Positions 57,634-64,000 of a stretch of 64,000 nucleotides of DNA are shown here, in pieces; the first letter of the stretch is position 1; every line of letters starts with the position of its first letter. Source of the DNA: CADCVQ01 sp038260305 (GTDB lineage Bacteria > Actinomycetota > Thermoleophilia > Solirubrobacterales > Solirubrobacteraceae); NCBI GenBank assembly GCA_038260305.1, contig JBBSNY010000004.1:130989-194988 (forward strand), in the 5' to 3' direction. A program made the position numbers and the translations under genes. The notes under the pieces were generated by a model. That model searched no databases. It was not told where the DNA came from and saw only the letters and a list, made by a program, of their open reading frames with translations.

Positions 57634-58673
57634 GAGCGTCGCAGGGTCCAGCGCTCGGCGTGGACGACGCCGGCGGAGTCGCGACCGCCGACGACGACGA
57701 GCTGGTCTCCGTCCGTCGCCGCGGCGAGGTCGGAGAGCGCGACCGGGAGTCGGCCGGCGCGACGCAGCCGACCCGTCGCCGGATCGAATGCCCAGATCGC
57801 CGATGTCTGGCCGGTCAGCGAGTCGCCGCGGCCGCCGAGCACGTAGAACAGCCCGCCCAGCGCGGCGCCGGCCGAATGTGCCAGCGGCGAGGGCAGCCGC
57901 GCGACGACTCGCACGACGTGCGTCGCGGGATCGATCTCGAGGATCTCGCGGCGGGACTGCGTGCCCGTCGTCCCACCTGCGACGTAGATCCGCGAGCCGA
58001 TGACCGCGGCCGCCGCGTAGCGAACCGGGTGCGGCATCGTGGCCACCACGCGCACCGGGTGGCCGGGACGGTAGGCGAGCACCGCGCGCTGCGGCGTCGT
58101 CGTCGTGTAGCCGCCGATGACGTACGCCGTCGCACCGATGGATACCGCCGTGGTATCGGAGACCGCGAGCGGCAGCCGACCGACAACGCGCGCCCGCCCG
58201 CCGCTGTCGATGGCGGTGATCGTGTCCAGCGGACCAGCGGCCGTCCCTCCGCCGAAGGCGTAGACGGTGCGCCCGACCGCCGTGACGCCGATGTCATGCG
58301 CGGGCTGCGGGAGCTTTCCGGCCAGATGCGCGGGGGCCGGCAGAACCCCGACGATGTCGGCGGTCGAGGCATCGCCGGCGTCCAGTCCGCCGACCGCCAA
58401 CACCCGTCCGTCACTGAGATGAACCAGCCCGGGGAGCTGCACCGGCGCAGGCAGCGCGGCCGTGTGGGACACACGTAACCTGGGTGACGGACGCACGGTC
58501 GCCGCGCGCCGCGGTTTCGAAGGGCTCGTGACCGATGACGACGCGGCACGAGACGAGTGATCCGCGCCGCCCGTGCCGCAGGCGCCGAGCGTCGCGACGC
58601 ACAACACGAGGATCGCCCGCGCGACCGAGCGCGGTCGGTCGGCCCGACGTGGGAGGATCTCCATCCGCGTCAT
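57630..58673 (-). CDS. Kelch-like beta-propeller lipoprotein
   Basis: 347 residues from ATG 58673 (ATG 58664 is an alternative). Lipobox LGAC near residue 35. Six Kelch motifs are seen: VLAVGGLDAGDASTADI, VYAFGGGTAAGPLDTI, AYVIGGYTTTTPQRAV, IYVAGGTTGTQSRREI, FYVLGGRGDSLTGQTS, LVVVGGRDSAGVVHAE; each has the GG doublet and an aromatic residue. A second propeller type next to the YncE-like gene makes a two-propeller lipoprotein operon. Confidence 0.85.
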   Translation of the reverse strand: MTRMEILPRRADRPRSVARAILVLCVATLGACGTGGADHSSRAASSSVTSPSKPRRAATVRPSPRLRVSHTAALPAPVQLPGLVHLSDGRVLAVGGLDAGDASTADIVGVLPAPAHLAGKLPQPAHDIGVTAVGRTVYAFGGGTAAGPLDTITAIDSGGRARVVGRLPLAVSDTTAVSIGATAYVIGGYTTTTPQRAVLAYRPGHPVRVVATMPHPVRYAAAAVIGSRIYVAGGTTGTQSRREILEIDPATHVVRVVARLPSPLAHSAGAALGGLFYVLGGRGDSLTGQTSAIWAFDPATGRLRRAGRLPVALSDLAAATDGDQLVVVGGRDSAGVVHAERWTLRRS

Positions 58674-59187
58674 CGTGGTCGTTACATGCTGACGACTTCC
58701 TGAACGGACGCTACGCGGCCATCGGCACGCGGCCCACCCTCGGCGACCGCGGGAGGAGGGCGTCCGGCGTGCACGAGACGATCCCCAGACGATGGCGACG
58801 CGCCAATCCTGCAGGACGTGGGAGCGGATGCCGATACGGCTTTGCGCAGATGTGCGCACAGCGCCACGGATCGTTGGACCCGATCACGCCGACGCGATCA
58901 CGCTCGCGACCGTAAGCAGCCCACGCCCGATGCCGTATGTGGACGCGACCGTTGAGCGACGCAGGCGGGAAGCTCTCCTTCGGCGAGCGTCGCTCACGGT
59001 CCAGGGACCGTGAACTCAGAGAGGGGCGTTCGCAGCGACACCGCCACCTCTGGCTCAGACATCGGAACGCGGATTTCGAAGCGCCGCCTGCGGAGCGCTG
59101 TGGACTGCCGCGGATCGGGCTGCGGCCGCGCTTGGCCAAAGTTCCTGCTCCTACGTCTTATGCGGACTCCTGCGGTCCGCAGCGGAA
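58674..59187. other. 514-bp gene-poor region with nested inverted repeats
   Basis: TGAGCGACGC (58953-58962) pairs with GCGTCGCTCA (58987-58996), and TCACGGTCC (58994-59002) pairs with GGACCGTGA (59005-59013) after a 2-base loop. Further right, TGCGGAC/GTCCGCA (59161-59181) precedes the tRNA fragment. No long frame with the usual codon bias is present in either strand; a terminator or recombination-related structure is likely. Confidence 0.5.
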
Positions 59188-59229
59188 CGGGCGCGACGGG
59201 ACTCGAACCCGCGACGTCCGGCGTGACAG
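59188..59229 (-). other. tRNA-Asp 3' fragment, att-like copy A
   Basis: The minus strand reads, from the anticodon loop: CTGTCAC (anticodon GTC), GCCGG, variable bases, CGCGGGTTCGAGTCCCG T-arm and acceptor strand CGCGCCC with discriminator G. The 5' half of the anticodon stem does not pair, and D-arm and 5' acceptor strand are absent. The 42 bases match copy B at 40 positions, in direct orientation. Confidence 0.75.
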
Positions 59230-59321
59230 CCGACGACGGGGCGCTGGCCGACAAGTTCACGCGCGCCCTCGGCGTGAGTGAGCCCGACGCCGTGGCGCTC
59301 GCGGTCGAGCGGGCGAGTTGA
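59223..59321 (+). pseudogene. short ORF left at the att-like junction
   Basis: 32 residues from GTG 59223, which lies inside the tRNA fragment. DGALADKFTRALGVSEPDAV, ALAVERAS is helical and coding-like, and its stop overlaps the next start as TTGA. It is likely the 3' end of a gene cut by integration; a tiny functional ORF is possible. Confidence 0.35.
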
Positions 59322-59617
59322 CCGCCGATCGTCGCGAGGCGAGCGATCCCGATGGCCGCCTCGTCATCGTCGACGCGCGCACGCTCAGCCACCTCGCGCG
59401 CCGCCGGCCGCAGATGGCAGCGAACGTCGGCGCGATCCTCGATGTAATCGAACGTCCAGACTTCCGCGAGGACGATCCCGCGCCTGGCCGCGAGCGCTTC
59501 TACCGCCGCGATCTCGATCCCTCCCGGTGGCTACGAGTAGTCGTAGACTTCAACGACTCCCCGGCGTTCGTCGTGACCGCCTTCGTCCAGCACAACACGC
59601 CGGGGCCAACGCCATGA
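59318..59617 (+). CDS. putative toxin-like partner of a DUF2283 protein
   Basis: 99 residues from TTG 59318 (TTGA overlap). The core is LVIVDARTLSHLARRRPQMA, ILDVIERPDFREDDPAPGRE, and RWLRVVVDFNDSPAFVVTAF. Gene pairs of this small protein with a DUF2283 gene recur in bacteria; the genetic format looks like toxin-antitoxin, but no activity is established by the sequence. It sits on a mobile segment, as such pairs often do. Confidence 0.6.
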   Translation: MTADRREASDPDGRLVIVDARTLSHLARRRPQMAANVGAILDVIERPDFREDDPAPGRERFYRRDLDPSRWLRVVVDFNDSPAFVVTAFVQHNTPGPTP

Positions 59618-59889
59618 ACGTCACCATCGCGGGAACCACGTTCGACCAGCACGAGTACGACGAGCGCGGCGACGTGCTCTACCTCAGCGCTGGGGATCCT
59701 CGGCCGGCGGCGCGCACGATCGCGACGCCCGAAGGCCACGCCGTCGACTACGACGAATCCGGCGCGGTGATCGGCATGGTGCTCGTCAACGCTCGCTTCC
59801 TGCTCGAACGCGACGGAGCAGTGACGGTCACAGTCCCGCCGGATCGGGTTGTCGCCGCGCAGTTGGCGCCGGCGCTCGTGGCCGCCTGA
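59614..59889 (+). CDS. DUF2283 family protein
   Basis: 91 residues, ATG 59614 (ATGA overlap). The DUF2283 core is YDERGDVLYLSAGDPRPA, VDYDESGAVIGMVLVNARFL. The tail has hydrophobic repeats. It is likely the partner of the upstream protein; function unknown. Confidence 0.8.
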   Translation: MNVTIAGTTFDQHEYDERGDVLYLSAGDPRPAARTIATPEGHAVDYDESGAVIGMVLVNARFLLERDGAVTVTVPPDRVVAAQLAPALVAA

Positions 59890-59909
59890 GCCACTTGCTT
59901 GACCGCTTC

Positions 59910-60161
59910 CTACAGGACTGCCACGACGATCAGGATGGTCGCCACGAGCCAGGTGATCGTGAGGACGGCAACCGACCCAGACTTGTAGGTGTTGAACGAG
60001 TCGTCCGTCGTGCCGGACTCCAGTTGCCCGCGGAGGTTCAAGATCGTGTTGATGGCGTAAAACGAAAGCACGCCGTTGACGATCGCCGCGATGAACGAAA
60101 CCGTTGACCCGTAGGACAGAACGGCGGCGACGACCGCCGGGGTGAGCGCGATGAACGGCAT
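59910..60161 (-). CDS. small membrane protein
   Basis: 83 residues from ATG 60161, after GAGG at the right distance; an ATG at 60254 would extend into a wHTH remnant. Helices at residues 5-25 (LTPAVVAAVLSYGSTVSFIA), 25-42 and 63-83 (SVAVLTITWLVATILIVVAV), with a polar loop LRGQLESGTTDDSF. Lower GC than the backbone. No family recognised. Confidence 0.6.
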   Translation of the reverse strand: MPFIALTPAVVAAVLSYGSTVSFIAAIVNGVLSFYAINTILNLRGQLESGTTDDSFNTYKSGSVAVLTITWLVATILIVVAVL

Positions 60162-60164
60162 GAC

Positions 60165-60591
60165 CAGCCTCGGCTTTCGGTGCGTGCGCGTAGCGCCAGG
60201 CGTCGTCGTGTAGGAGCTCGCGCTCACCGGACCACGTGCGGCCACGCAGCTCAAGCCACGCGCTGACCCACGGGCTCGCGTGCGCCCACGTCGTGGGCGC
60301 GACCGATCATGGCGCGTAGTTGGAGGGGTAGCCGGCCATGAGCGCGCCTCTGGGCGTGAGGACGATCAGCGAGCCGTCGCCGCGCGTCATCGGCGTGCGG
60401 CGCACGAAGCCGGCGGCGACGAGCCGGTGGACGTGGTCGTGCGCGCGGACGCGGCTGCAACCGAGCACGAGCTGCATGACCTCAAAAGGGGCCGCTCCGA
60501 CGCGCGCGAGCCACGCCAGAGCCTTCAGCGACTGCTTGCCTGGGGCGACGCACGCGCCACTCACGGCCGCCACCGCTCCGGTGGCGTGCAA
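60165..60591 (-). pseudogene. frameshifted winged-helix protein, replication-relaxation-like
   Basis: From ATG 60591, SLKALAWLARVGAAPFEVMQ, HVHRLVAAGFVRRTP and LIVLTPRGALMAG are a wHTH domain; a stop comes at 60307-60309 (after YAP). In another frame, TTWAHASPWVSAWLELRGRT and WSGERELLHDDAWRY continue the family pattern (an SERELL segment) to about 60165, so a frameshift separates the two. Such proteins are common on actinobacterial mobile elements. Confidence 0.6.
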
Positions 60592-60764
60592 CGCGTCGGG
60601 CGTCGTCTGGGGCCGGTTCTGCGGAGACGCATGCGTCCATAAGGAGCGACCGCGACCAGCGGTGGCCCCTCTGATCCGGCCGGACCGGCCCGCGTCGCGT
60701 GGCGGGATGCTCGTCTCAAGGGGGCCAACTCCGCCGCCAGCGGCTCCTTACAAGCAGACCCCGC

Positions 60765-61013
60765 ATGGAGCCCTCACGACCGCAGCCCGACCAGCAGGCG
60801 TCGCACCCGCTCACGCGCGCCGACGTCCTTTCGACCTCCGAGGTCGCCGAGCTGCTCGGCATTCCGCGCTCGACCGTGCATCACCTCGCCCGTCGCGGCG
60901 ACCTCCCCGCCAGGCGCGTCGGACGGCGCTGGATCGTCCTGCGAGATCACGTCGCTGCGGCCATCGCGCGGCTCGAAGCGACCACTTCACGGGCGGCGAA
61001 ACGCGAATATTAA
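60765..61013 (+). CDS. HTH/excisionase-like DNA-binding protein
   Basis: 82 residues, ATG 60765. VLSTSEVAELLGIPRSTVHH, LARRGDLPARRVGRRWIVLR and an Ala/Arg-rich tail form the MerR/excisionase HTH. It lies just left of the second tRNA fragment, with no integrase in the same segment, so it may be a leftover directionality factor. Confidence 0.8.
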   Translation: MEPSRPQPDQQASHPLTRADVLSTSEVAELLGIPRSTVHHLARRGDLPARRVGRRWIVLRDHVAAAIARLEATTSRAAKREY

Positions 61014-61122
61014 GCTTGTAGCGCTACCCCGGTGCGCTACTCCGCTCGCTCGCGAACCTCCTGCAAGCGAGCACAAAACAACAAGAAGAAAGAAGAACCC
61101 GCTGTGCAGGCACTTCGAGAAG

Positions 61123-61169
61123 CGGGAGCGACGGGACTCGAACCCGCGACCTCCGGCGTGACAGGCCGG
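61123..61169 (-). other. tRNA-Asp 3' half, att-like copy B
   Basis: Minus strand: anticodon stem CCGGC, loop CTGTCAC (anticodon GTC), stem GCCGG, variable AGGTC, T-arm GCGGG-TTCGAGT-CCCGT, acceptor strand CGCTCCC and discriminator G. It is a perfect 47-base half tRNA-Asp; the D-arm and 5' acceptor strand are missing (DNA to the right is unrelated), and CCA is not encoded. In the forward direction it translates as TGLEPATSGVT, a familiar product of such att-scars. The rest of 61014-61360 holds no gene. Confidence 0.8.
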
Positions 61170-61360
61170 GGCGGCACTGGCCTCAAAGTGGTCAATTTGC
61201 AGGGCATACTAGGCTGCCTCCGTCTTCGTCGTCACATGACAGTCACATATTTCGCGGCTCAGCGTCGCCCACCGAAGAGTCGGTGCGGTGAAGTCCGTGG
61301 GTGCCCGAGCGGCTACGCCTATCCCCACGCCGTGCCGTGATTGGGAGCAGCCTGCGGCCA

Positions 61361-62029
61361 TCAGGAGGCTCGAACGGTCGGCTCGCGCAACTGCTCGGCG
61401 AGGGCTCCAAGGCCGGCGAGCGACAGAAGCAGGTAGAGGCCGTTGAACTGGTAGGTCAAGGAATCGGTGTTGGCCCGCATTTCTCGCGGGAGCCACGTGG
61501 CCCAGGCGCGGGCGGGGTTCCATGGGACGGGCTTGTACGGGTCGTTGGATTCGATGCCGCGGTTGATTTCGTCATCAAGCTCGGCCTTGTAGGCGGGGAA
61601 GGTCAGCCAGACTCTCGTGATCTGCCGGTGGTACGGCCACGGCATCCACAGTGTGGGGTCCGCGATTGGGTGGTAGCCCGCGGCCCACCGCTCGAATGCT
61701 CCGGGCCGGGGCGGCGTGCCGGGCTTGCCACGAGCCAATGCCCCGTTCCAGTCCTTGCTGGTCGGTAGCCATCCGTAGCGGGCGTGCCACACGAGCCCGG
61801 CTTCCAACATGGACCGCTTGCCGGGCCGCGGCGGATGAGATCTGGGGCCGAGGTCTCGATAGATCGTTGCTTGGGGGAGGCCGAGCAGCTCTGCGTGGCG
61901 GGCGACGCTGACACCCTCCCTCGTGAGCCCGCGGAGGAGCTCGCGGCGCTCGTCATGGGTTAAAACGATTCTCAGCGGGACCCGCACCGGCTGCCCCGAA
62001 GCTGAATGCTGTGACCCGCTGTCAGCCAT
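61361..62029 (-). CDS. HTH protein with homing-endonuclease-associated (HNH-repeat) domain
   Basis: 222 residues from ATG 62029. The N-terminal part has an HTH (LTHDERRELLRGLTREGVSV, LLGLPQATIYRDLGP), then LEAGLVWHARYGWLPTSKDW, NGALARG, and ERWAAGYHPIADPTLWMPWP, which fits the HNH-repeat (Pfam HNH_repeat-like) pattern of G-x-x-P-T-x-x-D-W and W/A. The C-terminal region is aromatic. Frequently seen near phages and integrative elements. No nuclease motif is visible. Confidence 0.65.
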   Translation of the reverse strand: MADSGSQHSASGQPVRVPLRIVLTHDERRELLRGLTREGVSVARHAELLGLPQATIYRDLGPRSHPPRPGKRSMLEAGLVWHARYGWLPTSKDWNGALARGKPGTPPRPGAFERWAAGYHPIADPTLWMPWPYHRQITRVWLTFPAYKAELDDEINRGIESNDPYKPVPWNPARAWATWLPREMRANTDSLTYQFNGLYLLLSLAGLGALAEQLREPTVRAS

Positions 62030-62214
62030 CTCCCCGGAGCGCTGCCGCAGTTCGCCGAGCGCTCGTGCATGTAGGCGCGTTCTCTTCGCAGCGAAGTCCA
62101 CGAGCGGGCGCCTACTCACTGGCGTTTGCCAGGCCCTCTCTCGCCGGATGCCCCAAAGTACGCAACATGCGGGGAAAATCGCTCGGGGAGGCGCATGTCT
62201 ATGACGGTCGGGCA

Positions 62215-62243
62215 TTGACGCCGCTTGAGCCAGGACATATATG
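62215..62243 (+). promoter_or_regulatory. promoter of the HTH-integrase operon
   Basis: TTGACG (62215-62220), 17-base spacer, TATATG (62238-62243). The transcript would begin near 62250. This places ATG 62265, with GGGGAAGG 6 bases upstream, as the true start rather than ATG 62241, which lies in the -10 box. Confidence 0.65.
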
Positions 62244-62264
62244 TCGTGTTGGGGAAGGCGCCTG

Positions 62265-62657
62265 ATGCGGGAGGGCCCCTTTGAGCAACTCCTCGAGATG
62301 CTGCGTAACGAGATCGTGATCGCCGTCGAAACAGCGCTGGATGCCGGGCTTGACCGGGCGCTCAACGATGCGCTGGAGGGCCGCGCGGTGCATTGCTGCG
62401 ACCGGCCAGCGGTAGCCGGGCGTGAGGCGGAGCGCGGGTCCGAGGCGCACTTCGTGAATCAGACGCGCGCGGAGGCCGCCGTTCAGCTACTCGTCACGGT
62501 GTCCACGATCGACCGCTACCGCAAGGACGGTCGACTCCCCTGGCATCGAGACGAGGACGCCGTCAACGGGCGAGTGCTGATCAAGCAGTCCGACATCGAC
62601 GAGTACCTGAGGCGAGGCCGCCACGACGGCCGTGACGTCCCGGAGCCAAGGTCGTGA
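62265..62657 (+). CDS. HTH domain protein (excisionase-like) upstream of the integrase
   Basis: 130 residues from ATG 62265. An N-terminal helical section (LLEMLRNEIVIAVETALDAG) is followed by a MerR-type HTH: RAEAAVQLLVTVSTIDRYRK, DGRLPWHRDEDAVNGRVLIK, SDIDEYLRRGRHDG. Its stop overlaps the integrase start by GTGA, so the two are translated together; a role in controlling integration/excision is likely. Confidence 0.8.
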   Translation: MREGPFEQLLEMLRNEIVIAVETALDAGLDRALNDALEGRAVHCCDRPAVAGREAERGSEAHFVNQTRAEAAVQLLVTVSTIDRYRKDGRLPWHRDEDAVNGRVLIKQSDIDEYLRRGRHDGRDVPEPRS

Positions 62658-63832
62658 CCGACGAGGCCGACCCTGTTGCTCGCGACCCCGATCTCGTGCC
62701 TCGTATCGAGGCCGCCAAGTTGCTCGACCTCACCCCGGAGGCGTTGAGCCGAGCCGAGGTCGCCGGCGACCTGCCAAGGGTCCGTGACGAACGGACTCGA
62801 CGCGTGTACTTCCGCCGAGAGGAGATCGAGGCGTACAGACGTCGTGTCGCCGACGGATCTGTTGTAGCGCGGGTCCCGAGGGGCAGATACGTCGTAGAGG
62901 ACAGCGCCGGATTGGCCATCGCGTACCAGCCGATAGAACGGGTGTTCCGGAGCACGAGAGCAGGCGTAGCAGGGCCCGAGAAGACTCGGTATATCGCTCG
63001 CTACCGTGACGTCGACGGCAAGGTGAAACAGGTCAAGATCTACGACGGGAAGCGGGAAGCGAATGCCGCCACCACGAAGCGTGTCAACGAAATCAACGCC
63101 CGCACTTGGCGCAGACATATCGATGGCTCAACCATCGGCTTCCTCTGTGAGAACTGGCCGTTCGGCGACAGCGTTGACCCCGCTACGCTGCACACCAACC
63201 AGGAGCGCGTCAGGTACGTCATCCGATGTCTCCCGCAAGGCAAGGACACGCCGCTCGAGGCGATCACGAGCTCCATCGTGTACACGGTTCAAGAGGCGCT
63301 TCTGAAACGGGGCCTCGCGAAGAGCATGGTGGACGCCGCGATCACGGCGCTGAAGACCCTTTGGAGAGACGCATCGCGCGCCGGGATCGTCAAGCTCAGC
63401 GAGAACCCCGCGGCGGGAATCTACGTGCGCAAAGGCGATGCGCGGCTTCACCCCGAACTACGGCGCGAGCATCGAGCCGTGTCGCTCAACGATCTCTGCG
63501 CCTTTGCGGTCGAACTCGAACCGGCCTGGGTCGCGCGCTGCATGATCTGCCGAATCTGCGGCCCGCGTCCCGGCGAGTTCGCGCTGTTCAACCTTCTGAA
63601 CTGGGATCCGGACAAGGAGATGATCCGCCTCCGCGCCACGCTCCCGAGGACAGGGCCGCTGGTACCGACACCGGGTACGAAGGGCAACCGCCCGACACCG
63701 AAGAACCCGGACCCTGGACGCTGGGTACCGTGTCCACATGCCCAAATCGAGTGGTTGATGGAGCTTCTGCGCGCGATGACGCGATTCTCCTCACTTCCGA
63801 CGACAAGAATTCCCCACCCCGGTAGCGCGTAA
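62654..63832 (+). pseudogene. tyrosine recombinase (phage integrase) lacking its C-terminal catalytic residues
   Basis: 392 residues from GTG 62654. An N-terminal HTH (RIEAAKLLDLTPEALSRAEV, YFRREEIEAYRRR) is fused to a SAM-like core-binding segment (TRYIARYRDVDGKVKQVKIY, GLAKSMVDAAITALKTLWRD) and the start of the catalytic domain with the first Arg in CGPRPGEFALF and a beta-strand Lys region. After LMELLRAM a one-base shift would give DDAILLTSDDKNSP, the expected continuation, but both frames stop soon (63825, 63832). The HxxR and Tyr boxes are absent, so integration activity is improbable. Confidence 0.8.
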
Positions 63833-63860
63833 GGACGCGTGTGGGGATCGACGGAGGCGA

Positions 63861-63954
63861 TGTCAACGGCCATCGGTTTCTCCCCATTTCCGGCCATCGG
63901 TTCTCCCCGCTGGCGGCCACGTTTTCTCCCCACTGGCGGCCACTGGTTCTCCCC
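63861..63954. mobile_element. probable IS21-family terminal repeats
   Basis: After TGTCAAC (63861), four units of GGCCA-(N3-5)-TTCTCCCC start at 63868, 63892, 63915 and 63938, a 23-24 bp period. Multiple TCTCCCC and GGCCA repeats at the ends are typical of IS21-type elements in actinobacteria. The transposase genes would be beyond the window. Confidence 0.5.
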
Positions 63955-64000
63955 GCCGTGGTGGGTGCCGCGCTGTCGTCGCGGAGCCCTGAGGCCGTAG

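Larger units (their letters stand above)
59188..63860. mobile_element. remnants of integrative elements at a tRNA-Asp
   Basis: The left bound is a 42-bp 3' tRNA-Asp fragment, repeated at 61123. Between the fragments are a TA-like pair, a membrane protein, a broken wHTH gene and a HTH excisionase-like gene; right of the second fragment are a HNH-repeat protein, another HTH gene and a truncated tyrosine integrase. The right limit is taken as the IS21-like end. The real termini cannot be fixed from this sequence. Confidence 0.5.

Noticed and set aside
59010..59321. 103-residue protein across the first tRNA fragment
   Set aside because: Its first half translates hairpins and the tRNA scar; only the last 32 codons look coding.
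61032..61340. Plus-strand protein containing TGLEPATSGVT
   Set aside because: This peptide is the translation of the tRNA fragment, a well-known artefact.

Overview
The window is very GC-rich DNA with tightly packed genes, many 4-base start/stop overlaps (ATGA, GTGA, TTGA) and frequent GTG starts. With an ECF sigma factor carrying a SnoaL tail, several OmpR- and NarL-type two-component systems, MMPL and MacAB-like exporters without outer-membrane genes, and extensive cell-surface polysaccharide genes, this points to a high-GC actinobacterium. A Thermoleophilia/Solirubrobacterales (Conexibacter-like) origin is the best guess; that is inference, because no rRNA or other phylogenetic marker is present.

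Layout. 0-3 kb: end of a STAS protein, a SigJ/SigG-like sigma factor, a methyltransferase, a ferritin and a tiny Cys-rich basic protein. 2.7-10.8 kb: polysaccharide locus with UDP-glucuronate decarboxylase, polyprenyl glycosylphosphotransferase, GH10 xylanase, an ABC-2 export pair, an accessory protein and a GT4 glycosyltransferase; a foreign-looking AAA-type ATPase gene bracketed by two related direct repeats sits in the middle. 11-17 kb: a DUF6159-like membrane protein, FkbM methyltransferase, HD-GYP protein and GH65 enzyme. 17.4-22.4 kb: a MacAB-like export operon with lipoprotein and OB-fold-like partners. 22.6-26 kb: GNAT protein, two-component system and vapBC. 26-32.5 kb: a second glycan locus (large membrane protein, WecG/TagA-type transferase, GT4, GT2). 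32.9-38.7 kb: phosphotransferase plus acyl-CoA dehydrogenase, a secreted protein, a Doc scar, a pair of DUF6416-like genes, and a cytochrome b with a Tat-exported molybdoenzyme. 38.8-44.6 kb: divergent RTX-type repeat proteins, one co-directional with an OmpR-type system, then a secreted HEXXH metalloprotease. 45-52.5 kb: MMPL transporter and ABC-2 transporter, each followed by kinase and NarL-type regulator genes (the second kinase is broken). 52.6-58.7 kb: an acidic repeat protein, a gutted response regulator, then a mannosyltransferase/GtrA/methyltransferase/GT2 cluster with two beta-propeller genes. 59.2-64 kb: an integrative-element region marked by two 3' fragments of a tRNA-Asp, two HTH genes, a TA-like pair, a tyrosine integrase lacking its C-terminus, and a likely IS21-type end.

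How it fits together. The three glycan loci and the RTX, SIMPL, beta-propeller and protease genes suggest an elaborate cell surface. Transporters are paired with their own two-component systems. A notable theme is decay: at least eight genes have lost a defined part (Doc, VapC, a SnoaL domain, a histidine kinase, a response regulator, a methyltransferase, a GT2 enzyme, a wHTH protein, the integrase), concentrated at 50.9-56.5 kb and at the right end.

The most distinctive signals are the repeat-bracketed solitary ATPase (6.48-7.82 kb), the 11-bp-phased operator between the divergent RTX genes, and the paired tRNA-Asp att-like fragments. No CRISPR array, complete tRNA or rRNA gene was seen.
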